Origin: Bacteroidota bacterium
GTDB lineage: Bacteria > Bacteroidota > Bacteroidia > JAADEI01
DNA: 13,791 nucleotides
Direction: 5' to 3'
Assembly: GCA_024280615.1 (NCBI GenBank)
Contig: JAJRPU010000068.1
Coordinates: forward strand, 1-13,791
Shown here: piece by piece, positions 6,914-13,206 of the stretch
Layout: each line of letters starts with the position of its first letter
Numbering within the stretch: the first letter of the stretch is position 1
Translations under genes and position numbers: made by a program
The notes under the pieces: generated by a model
The model's input: the letters and a program-made list of their open reading frames with translations, nothing else
The model's database searches: none
What the model was told of the DNA's origin: nothing

Positions 6914-8839
6914 ATGGCAGAAACCAAAACACAAGGAAGGATTGTAGGTATTGACTTAGGGACAACAAACTCGGTAGTAGCAGTAATGCAGGGTAAAGAA
7001 CCTGTAGTAATTCCAAACGAAGAAGGAAGAAATGTTACTCCCTCTGTAGTTGCTTTTAAAGAAGATGGACAAATCATTGTTGGCGACCCTGCCAAGCGAC
7101 AAGCAGTCCTTAACCCGGAAAAAACAATTTTTTCTATTAAGAGATTTATGGGAAGACGCTATAGTGAAGTCCAAGATGAAATCAAGCGAGTACCCTATAA
7201 AGTGGTTCAGGGTCCTAATGATACAGTCCTCATCAAAATAGATGATAAGACCTACACTCCACAACAAATCTCTGCTTTCATCTTACAAAAACTTAAAAGG
7301 GTTGCCGAAGAATATTTAGGTCAACCCGTCACTGATGCCGTCATAACTGTTCCTGCTTACTTTGACGATTCACAACGAAAAGCTACACGGGAAGCAGGTG
7401 AAATAGCTGGTTTCAATGTGAGAAGAATTCTGAATGAGCCCACGGCAGCAGCACTTGCTTATGGCTTGGATAAAGGCAATCAAGAAAAGAAGGTTGCTGT
7501 CTATGACTTAGGTGGTGGAACATTTGACATATCAATTCTTGACATTGGCGAAGGAGTGTATGAAGTTTTGGCAACACATGGTGATACGCACCTAGGCGGT
7601 GATGACTTTGATAGAGAAATCATCAACTGGCTCGCTGATGACTTCCAAAAGGAATATGGCATTGACCTGCGAAAGGACCCAATGGCTCTCCAAAGATTGA
7701 AAGAAGCTGCAGAAAAAGCCAAAATTGAACTTTCAAGCCAATATGAAACTGAAATAAACTTACCATATATAACTGCTAAGGAAGGCAGACCACTGCACCT
7801 TGTCAAAAAACTAACTCGTTCCCAGTTTGAACGAATGATTGAACCTTACATACAGAAAACAGTTGAACATATGAAGATTGCTCTTGAAAAAGCCAAATTG
7901 TCAGTCAGTGATATAGATGAAGTGATTCTGGTAGGTGGTTCAACTCGGATTCCTCTTGTTCAAAAAACAGTTGAGGAATTCTTTGGCAAGAAGCCACACA
8001 AAGGAATCAACCCAGATGAGGTTGTTGCTGTTGGAGCAGCAGTTCAAGCAGGTGTCCTCTCAGGAGATGTTAAAGATATCCTACTGCTTGATGTAACGCC
8101 TCTGTCCCTTGGCGTTGAAACCTATGGCGGCTTGATGACTGTGCTCATCCCTGCCGGAACAACAATACCAACTAAGAAAACAGAGGTGTTCACCACTGCA
8201 ACAGATAATCAAACAACCGTTGAAATCCACGTGCTGCAGGGTGAAAGGCCACTTGCAAAGGACAACAGAAGTCTCGGACGGTTCTACCTGGAGGGTATAC
8301 CTCCCGCTCCACGAGGAGTTCCACAAATTGAAGTGACTTTTGAGATTGATGCAGATGGGATACTTAAAGTAACCGCAAGAGATAAAGCAACAGGTAAAGA
8401 AAAATCCATACGAATTGAAGGTTCAACAGGACTCTCAGAAGAAGAAATCAAACGTATGAAAGAAGAGGCACAGAAATATGCCGAGCAGGATAAAAAACTT
8501 AAAGAACAAATTGAAAAACTTAATAGAGCGGACCAAGTGGCATGGCAAACAGAGAAACAACTTAAAGAACTGGGAGACAAACTCCCTGCTGATATGAAAC
8601 AACAAATGGAGGACCTTGTGAAACAAATCAGAGAGGCATTCGAAAAGAAAGAAGCCGAAAGAGCAGAACAGTTAACAAACGAACTGCTCAATCTCTGGAA
8701 CCAAGCAAGTCAACACCTATATCAAGCAGGACATACTGCAGAGGCACAACAAGCCGCAAACACAGAACAGACAGCCACAGAAGGTGGTGTGAAAGATGTG
8801 GAATATGAAGAAGTGGATGAGAATGAAAAAAAAGAATAA
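6914..8839 (+). CDS. dnaK: Molecular chaperone DnaK (Hsp70)
   Basis: DnaK is the cytoplasmic ATP-dependent Hsp70 chaperone that works with DnaJ and GrpE. The 641-residue protein is full length. The ATPase domain (about 10-390) has G12-IDLGTTNS phosphate-1, VYDLGGGTFD phosphate-2 and ILVGGSTRIP adenosine motifs, and the loop insertion around 76-100 (FMGRRYSEVQDEIKRVPYKV) found in Gram-negative DnaKs. The DVTPLSLGVET linker leads into the beta-sandwich substrate domain (about 395-510: GERPLAKDNRSLGRFYLEGIPPAPRGVPQIEVTFEID), followed by a helical lid rich in Glu/Lys and an acidic tail DVEYEEVDENEKKE. The N-terminus is a few residues longer than usual (MAETKTQGR before IVGIDLG). It stands alone with no dnaJ or grpE beside it. 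A sigma-54-like promoter and a palindrome precede it. Confidence 0.99.
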   Translation: MAETKTQGRIVGIDLGTTNSVVAVMQGKEPVVIPNEEGRNVTPSVVAFKEDGQIIVGDPAKRQAVLNPEKTIFSIKRFMGRRYSEVQDEIKRVPYKVVQGPNDTVLIKIDDKTYTPQQISAFILQKLKRVAEEYLGQPVTDAVITVPAYFDDSQRKATREAGEIAGFNVRRILNEPTAAALAYGLDKGNQEKKVAVYDLGGGTFDISILDIGEGVYEVLATHGDTHLGGDDFDREIINWLADDFQKEYGIDLRKDPMALQRLKEAAEKAKIELSSQYETEINLPYITAKEGRPLHLVKKLTRSQFERMIEPYIQKTVEHMKIALEKAKLSVSDIDEVILVGGSTRIPLVQKTVEEFFGKKPHKGINPDEVVAVGAAVQAGVLSGDVKDILLLDVTPLSLGVETYGGLMTVLIPAGTTIPTKKTEVFTTATDNQTTVEIHVLQGERPLAKDNRSLGRFYLEGIPPAPRGVPQIEVTFEIDADGILKVTARDKATGKEKSIRIEGSTGLSEEEIKRMKEEAQKYAEQDKKLKEQIEKLNRADQVAWQTEKQLKELGDKLPADMKQQMEDLVKQIREAFEKKEAERAEQLTNELLNLWNQASQHLYQAGHTAEAQQAANTEQTATEGGVKDVEYEEVDENEKKE

Positions 8840-8856
8840 TAAACAACAGAGGTTTG

Positions 8857-8864
8857 TAATTTTG
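8857..8864 (+). promoter_or_regulatory. Possible -7 promoter element before the type IX-secreted protein gene
   Basis: TAATTTTG matches TAnnTTTG exactly, in the 67-bp gap after dnaK, and would start transcription near 8871. No good -33 TTTG is found at the right distance. An alternative reading uses TTTTG (8860-8864) as -33 and AACCTTTA (8886-8893) as a poorer -7. No terminator is visible after dnaK, so read-through from dnaK is also possible. Confidence 0.3.
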
Positions 8865-8906
8865 TAAATGTCATCAAACAGATAAAACCTTTAAAATCAC
8901 AGAAAG

Positions 8907-10220
8907 ATGAACATAGGGTCAAAAGTAGCACTCGGGATAAGTTGGGCTCTTCTGGTTGCTAATGCACAAAACCTAAAAACAGCTCAAACACCAGGAATTG
9001 CTCCTTACAATCTTAATACAATTGCTGTCACCAAGGCTTCTGAGAAAAATGCTTCTGCTACAAGCCTAAGGGCAGCATGCACAAATTCAATCTTGCTTTC
9101 AAATCCGGACCTCTTCCCCATTGACTCAACTACTATCTATTTGAGCGGTGGTACAGGAGCGTGGGGATTCGTAACAGGTCACAACAACTACACCGATTCA
9201 GCCAAAGTTGAAAAGTTCAACATTACAGCACTTGGCATTGACACATTCAAGCTTCAAGCTATTACATCACTTATTTATTGGGGCGCTAATGGAACTCCAG
9301 ATACAGACCCTGAAATTGGAGTAATTGTAGTGGCATCAGACCAGACCACTGTATTGCATTATGAAGCCATTGACCTGAACAATCCGCCAGCAAATGTTAT
9401 GTTGAGCAATCTACAAGGTAATTTTTACAGATTTACTTACATGTTGCCATCCCCTATTGCCATTACAGGTGATTTCTTCGCAGGCTTAACATTTTCCTAT
9501 GTTGGCAATGTAGATACAGTGGGTATCATGTCCGTAACTTTGAACGATAACGCACACAACATAGCTGGGGATAACACTGCATATGAAATCTGGAACGATG
9601 GCACTTTTCAAGATATCCAATTAGCATGGGGATTCAACTTCCCATTCAATATACACATATATGTCCTTGGTGATGCAGTGGTCAACTCCCCAGTAACAGA
9701 CAGCTTCGCAGCAACTCCCCAAACCCTGTGTTATGACACTCTGAAAGATACCCAAGTTGTCGCAAAGCCTGAAGTATATGCAGGTCACATTTATAGCGTC
9801 CAAATAATCTTCAACAAGAATGACGGTACAGCAGACACAACCCTCACAACAGCTGTTGACTTTGAGGGATATGCAATTACAATTGACACTCTTGAAAACG
9901 GCGATAATATTGTGTTTAATTTCAATTCTGTCTGTGGAGGACCATACACTGTAACCATTACAGACACATGCCCAACCATCATCTCCGCTCCAATGCCAAC
10001 CTCTCCACTGTCAAATATTAAAATTTGGACGGCTCCTGACAAGGTCTTTATCTCAAGTCCAGAGGAGGTAACTGTTTCTCTCTACTCTGTTGACGGAAAG
10101 GAAATCAAAACGATGACAGTTGCAGGCACTAAATCCATTAAAATTAATACCACAGGAACATATATCCTCAAGATAAGCAACGGAGAGGCTTTGAAGATCC
10201 TAAAGATTCAGGTGAAGTAA
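8907..10220 (+). CDS. Secreted protein with type IX secretion C-terminal sorting domain
   Basis: This 437-residue protein is exported in two steps. A Sec signal peptide (about 1-20, MNIGSKVALGISWALLVANA before QNLK) leads to the periplasm. A C-terminal sorting domain of the Por/type A kind (about 358-437: IKIWTAPDKVFISSPEEVTVSLYSVDGKEIKTM...GTYILKISNGEALKILKIQVK) directs it through the type IX system to the cell surface or outside. Residues about 75-248 form a beta-rich domain with GAWGFVTGHNNYTDSAKVEKF, a pattern I associate with unannotated Bacteroidota secreted proteins. A second segment (about 250-350) holds Cys265, Cys333 and Cys345. No catalytic motif is recognised, so an adhesin or structural role is possible but unproven. 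The sorting domain requires T9SS genes elsewhere in the genome. The gene ends just before a strong terminator. Confidence 0.87.
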   Translation: MNIGSKVALGISWALLVANAQNLKTAQTPGIAPYNLNTIAVTKASEKNASATSLRAACTNSILLSNPDLFPIDSTTIYLSGGTGAWGFVTGHNNYTDSAKVEKFNITALGIDTFKLQAITSLIYWGANGTPDTDPEIGVIVVASDQTTVLHYEAIDLNNPPANVMLSNLQGNFYRFTYMLPSPIAITGDFFAGLTFSYVGNVDTVGIMSVTLNDNAHNIAGDNTAYEIWNDGTFQDIQLAWGFNFPFNIHIYVLGDAVVNSPVTDSFAATPQTLCYDTLKDTQVVAKPEVYAGHIYSVQIIFNKNDGTADTTLTTAVDFEGYAITIDTLENGDNIVFNFNSVCGGPYTVTITDTCPTIISAPMPTSPLSNIKIWTAPDKVFISSPEEVTVSLYSVDGKEIKTMTVAGTKSIKINTTGTYILKISNGEALKILKIQVK

Positions 10221-10250
10221 TAATTTACCAAAAGTAAAACGTTTAATAGG

Positions 10251-10292
10251 GGTGGGGGCTCCAATTGGGGTCCTCACCTTTTTTATTTTTTT
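10251..10292 (+). terminator. Rho-independent terminator after the type IX-secreted protein gene
   Basis: Stem GGTGGGGGCTCC (10251-10262) and GGGGTCCTCACC (10267-10278) pair over 12 bp, with three G-U wobbles, around the loop AATT. A run of 13 T with one A (10279-10292) follows. The last T's run straight into the next promoter. Confidence 0.9.
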
Positions 10293-10306
10293 GGCATACA
10301 ATTTGC
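10292..10306 (+). promoter_or_regulatory. Predicted sigma-54 (RpoN) promoter of the thioredoxin-led operon
   Basis: TGGCATACAATTTGC has GG (10293-10294) and GC (10305-10306) exactly 10 bp apart with the TGGCA and TTGC halves intact, the same arrangement as upstream of dnaK. The predicted start is near 10318, about 19 nt before ATG 10337. Its first T is the last T of the preceding terminator. Confidence 0.6.
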
Positions 10307-10308
10307 TT

Positions 10309-10316
10309 TATCTTTG
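10309..10316 (+). promoter_or_regulatory. Overlapping primary-sigma -7 element (TATCTTTG)
   Basis: TATCTTTG matches TAnnTTTG exactly, three bases after the sigma-54 -12 element. Its predicted start (about 10323) nearly coincides with that of the sigma-54 promoter. The -33 region falls in the terminator T-tract, so only a generic T-rich -33 is available. Confidence 0.45.
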
Positions 10317-10336
10317 ACCATAGGAAAAATACTTAA

Positions 10337-10891
10337 ATGATGAAAAGGCGAGTATTAAAGGCAGTTGGCGTAATCTTTGTTGTGCTTTTGAGCATAGCAC
10401 TTACCACGCAAACTATTAAATGGGTCGACTTTGAAACAGCTGTAAAACTCAATAAGAAAAAACCAAAAAAGATTTTCATTGACGTATATACTGACTGGTG
10501 TGGTTGGTGCAAGGTTCTGGATAAAAAAACCTTTTCTGACCCAAGAGTAATAAAAGTTATGAACAAATATTATCATCCTGTCAAATTGGATGCAGAAACC
10601 AGAGACACTATCTATTTCCAAAATAAACCTCACACATTCATAAAAGAATACAGAGCGAATCTAATTGCTTTGCGCTTATTAGATGGCAGAATGGTCTATC
10701 CATCAATGGTAATCCTAGATGAAAAATTTAACAGGCTAAAAATAATCAGGGGATATAAAAGTCCGGATGACTTATTGCCAATACTCATTTACTATGGAGG
10801 CAATTACTACAAAGAGATGAAATACGGGCAATTCAAGCTAAAGGTCTATAAGAAAGCCTACAGTGAATTATTTGGTGAGGACCCGCGGTAA
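10337..10891 (+). CDS. Thioredoxin-fold protein, membrane-anchored or exported
   Basis: The 184-residue protein is a periplasm-facing thioredoxin-like protein. An N-terminal hydrophobic segment (about 8-24, AVGVIFVVLLSIALTTQ) after MMKRR acts as signal anchor or uncleaved signal peptide. The thioredoxin fold has the redox motif W54-C55-G56-W57-C58 preceded by KIFIDVYTD, and the cis-proline at about P122 in VYPSMVILD. The final segment LPILIYYGGNYYKEMKYGQFK is typical of a small Bacteroidota thioredoxin family. The presence of both cysteines suggests disulfide reductase or oxidoreductase activity; the partner is unknown. Either ATG (10337 or 10340) could be used. It leads a cluster of overlapping genes: the next reading frame starts about 29 bp before this stop. 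Confidence 0.9.
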   Translation: MMKRRVLKAVGVIFVVLLSIALTTQTIKWVDFETAVKLNKKKPKKIFIDVYTDWCGWCKVLDKKTFSDPRVIKVMNKYYHPVKLDAETRDTIYFQNKPHTFIKEYRANLIALRLLDGRMVYPSMVILDEKFNRLKIIRGYKSPDDLLPILIYYGGNYYKEMKYGQFKLKVYKKAYSELFGEDPR

Positions 10892-11486
10892 ACGATTGAA
10901 CCAATCGTTCTACCTTCAGGACGCTGAAACAGTAGCCATTCAGCTTTTGGGTAAGTTACTTGTAACCAACATAGATGGTCATATTACCTCTGGTATCATT
11001 GTGGAAACAGAAGCGTATTGCGGATTTAATGATAGGGCTAGTCATGCCTTTGGAAACAGGAGAACCCGCCGTACAGAAACAATGTACAAACAAGGAGGCC
11101 ACGCCTATGTGTATCTTATCTATGGTATGTACGCAATGTTCAATGTAGTGACTTCACAAGAAGGTTATCCCGATGCTGTGCTTATTAGAGCCATTGAACC
11201 TGTTGAGGGAATTGACATTATGCTAAAACGACGACAAATGGACAGACTCTTTCCAAGACTGACCGCCGGTCCAGGAGTGTTAACCCAAGCCCTTGGCATA
11301 ACAACTAGACACGATGGACTGTTCCTACCAGAGTCCAATATAATCTGGATAGAAGACATTGGGAACACTGTAAAACCCAATGAACTTGTCAGGACAACCA
11401 GAATTGGTGTTGATTACGCTGGAGAGGACGCCCTCTTACCTCGTAGATTCTATATCAAGAACAATCCATACGTAAGCAAAAAATGA
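10863..11486 (+). CDS. DNA-3-methyladenine glycosylase (MPG/AAG family)
   Basis: This base-excision repair enzyme removes alkylated purines such as 3-methyladenine. The 207-residue protein fits the family. FYLQDAETVAIQLLGKLLV opens the fold. IVETEAYCGFNDRASHAFGNRRTRRTETMY holds the active site, where E50 of ETEAY corresponds to the water-activating Glu and Y52 to the base-stacking Tyr of human AAG. GGHAYVYLIYGMYAMFNVV, VLIRAIEPVEG and LTAGPGVLTQALGI follow as expected. The start is uncertain: there is no ATG. GTG 10863 gives the longest form and overlaps the previous gene by 29 bp; GTG 10875 or TTG 10896 are alternatives, and conserved residues begin only near RLNQSFYL. Its stop overlaps the next ATG in ATGA. 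Confidence 0.94.
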   Translation: MNYLVRTRGKRLNQSFYLQDAETVAIQLLGKLLVTNIDGHITSGIIVETEAYCGFNDRASHAFGNRRTRRTETMYKQGGHAYVYLIYGMYAMFNVVTSQEGYPDAVLIRAIEPVEGIDIMLKRRQMDRLFPRLTAGPGVLTQALGITTRHDGLFLPESNIIWIEDIGNTVKPNELVRTTRIGVDYAGEDALLPRRFYIKNNPYVSKK

Positions 11487-12226
11487 AACAGGTCTACTTC
11501 TTATCAGATGCCCATCTGGGAGCAGATTCAAAACTGACATCCCGACAAAGAGAACTTAAACTTGTTAGATTTCTTAGAGCTATCAAAGACCAACTCTCTC
11601 CTACTGAAACAGGTATCGTACTATTAGGTGACATTTTTGATTTTTGGTATGAATGGAAATACTCTGTACCTAATGGGTTCATCAGGTTGCTGGGAACCCT
11701 TGCAGAAATGACTGATTCAGGTTTTAACATATTTTTTCTTCCGGGTAACCATGACCAATGGACTTTCGGGTATCTGTCTATGGAAGTTGGGATAAAGGTT
11801 GTTCCAGACCCATGGACCCCAGAAATAAACTCAAAGAAGTTCTTTATTTCTCATGGACACAAGGTTCCGCCCCTTTCAATTTCAGAACGCTTCACTAATG
11901 CTCTATTTGAATCTTCAATAGCCAGAAGACTCTTCAAATTAATTCATCCAGATCTGGGAATATGGATAGCGAAGAAATGGTCACATACAAGTAGACAGAA
12001 TCATCCGCCCTCCCCTCCTCCTAAGGCAATTAAAAAATATGAAAATTTTGTTATGCAAATGGAGAATACAAATCATTACGATTTTTATATCTTCGCACAC
12101 CTACATTACCCAATAATAAAACAAATAGGAAAGTCCACATATGTAAATACAGGAGATTGGTTAACTCATTTCACCTTTGCTATCTTTGATGGGAACACAA
12201 TAAAACTCCAAAAATGGGAAGATTAA
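11483..12226 (+). CDS. lpxH: UDP-2,3-diacylglucosamine pyrophosphatase, LpxH-like
   Basis: This calcineurin-like metallophosphoesterase probably hydrolyses UDP-2,3-diacylglucosamine to lipid X, the fourth step of lipid A synthesis at the inner membrane. All metal-binding blocks are seen in the 247 residues: D9-A-H11 (SDAHLG), G49-D50 followed by IFDFWYEW, G-N89-H90-D91, H124-G-H126, and H206-L-H208. FDFWYEW after the second metal block is typical of the LpxH branch rather than general phosphodiesterases. A central basic, aromatic cap (about 130-185: FTNALFESSIARRLFKLIHPDLGIW) suits a lipid-substrate lid. It overlaps the glycosylase gene by 4 bp (ATGA) and the next gene by 13 bp. A related phosphoesterase with another substrate is possible. 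Confidence 0.88.
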   Translation: MKQVYFLSDAHLGADSKLTSRQRELKLVRFLRAIKDQLSPTETGIVLLGDIFDFWYEWKYSVPNGFIRLLGTLAEMTDSGFNIFFLPGNHDQWTFGYLSMEVGIKVVPDPWTPEINSKKFFISHGHKVPPLSISERFTNALFESSIARRLFKLIHPDLGIWIAKKWSHTSRQNHPPSPPPKAIKKYENFVMQMENTNHYDFYIFAHLHYPIIKQIGKSTYVNTGDWLTHFTFAIFDGNTIKLQKWED

Positions 12227-13206
12227 ATTTGCTTTTAATTATTATCAGCATTCTGCTTTCTTCTCATGCACTTGCACAGTGGAAACCTGCTGGAACCCTT
12301 AAAGCCAAAGCAGTATGGATTACTACCGACCCAGAGAACTACCTATATATAATAACACCTGAAGGCAAAATAGAGAAATGGGGAACCCCACTGCACAAAC
12401 CAATTTATAAGGTCGATACAATCCTCCACCTATTTATTCATCTAAAAGACACTTTGTTTGTAACAGATACAATTTACACAATAGACCCCCTTAGTGGCAC
12501 AGAAACAGTTCATCTTAAAACAGACACCATAATTAGAGACACTACATACACCAAAATCATTCTTGATACCGTCAAGGTAATTAAACAAGATACCCAATTA
12601 TACTATGTATTCTCCCCGGAATTGGGTAAGCCCACAACCCTACAATGGGTAAAACCAGGTGTCCTAATGGCTTATTACAAAGATGCTCAAACAATTGTGT
12701 TTTATGATAATACTCTCTCCGAACTATATAAATTACCCGTTAATTCAATAGGGATGCAGGATGTTACTGCTGTGTGTGGAGGTCCCGGCAGAACAATCTG
12801 GCTCTATGATAAAGGCAAAAAACGGCTGTATCTCTATAATTATCTCTTAAAAAAGACCTTGGAAAGCTCTTTCGTGCCAATGGAGTTAGGATTTGTACCA
12901 GAGGCAACAAGCATAACATGGGATGGTAAACACCTGATAATGTGTGATAGTCTTAGGGCAACTTTTGTCTTTGATGATGAGGGACTTCTTCAGAGAAGAT
13001 TAGAATTTAAATGTTCCCGTGCTGACGTAGCAGAACAATACGTTGCTATTATAGGAAAACCTGGAATCAGGCTTCTTGACAAAGAGACCTTGCAGAGCAA
13101 AAAGTTCTGGACACTAACTGGCAAACCACATACTGCAACCCATTACACAGGAAATATGCTCATAATTGGAACTCCAAACGGGATAATTTTGTATGTGAAA
13201 CGATGA
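12214..13206 (+). CDS. Exported propeller-like protein of unknown function
   Basis: The 330-residue protein has a clear signal peptide (about 1-21, LLLIIISILLSSHALA before QWKP), so it acts beyond the inner membrane. Most of it consists of short beta-rich repeats in propeller style: AVWITTDPENYLYIITPEGKIEKWG near the start; VLMAYYKDAQTIVFYDNTLSELYKLPV, TIWLYDKGKKRLYLYNYLLKKTLE and HLIMCDSLRATFVFDDEGLLQRRLEF in the middle; and LLDKETLQSKKFW and TPNGIILYVKR at the end. It resembles a Bacteroidota family of secreted 'where-am-I' propellers without known function. Residues about 67-128 form an unusual DT-rich insertion. Its start overlaps the lpxH-like gene by 13 bp and its stop overlaps prfA by 4 bp (ATGA), so it is translationally coupled to both. 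No enzyme motif is seen. Confidence 0.75.
   Translation: MGRLNLLLIIISILLSSHALAQWKPAGTLKAKAVWITTDPENYLYIITPEGKIEKWGTPLHKPIYKVDTILHLFIHLKDTLFVTDTIYTIDPLSGTETVHLKTDTIIRDTTYTKIILDTVKVIKQDTQLYYVFSPELGKPTTLQWVKPGVLMAYYKDAQTIVFYDNTLSELYKLPVNSIGMQDVTAVCGGPGRTIWLYDKGKKRLYLYNYLLKKTLESSFVPMELGFVPEATSITWDGKHLIMCDSLRATFVFDDEGLLQRRLEFKCSRADVAEQYVAIIGKPGIRLLDKETLQSKKFWTLTGKPHTATHYTGNMLIIGTPNGIILYVKR

Noticed and set aside
8284..8691. Minus-strand Ser/Cys/Phe-rich frame of 135 codons inside dnaK
   Set aside because: It is the antisense of the charged helical lid of DnaK, a well-known source of spurious open frames.
8812..8823. EEVD in the DnaK tail, like the TPR-binding end of eukaryotic Hsp70
   Set aside because: It is not terminal (ENEKKE follows) and bacterial DnaK tails are commonly acidic with similar EEV stretches, so chance likeness is more likely.
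10224..10238. Short inverted repeat TTTAC-CAAAA-GTAAA between the secreted-protein stop and the terminator
   Set aside because: Five-base A/T-rich arms are expected by chance here; it could be a regulator site for the downstream sigma-54 promoter, but nothing else supports it.
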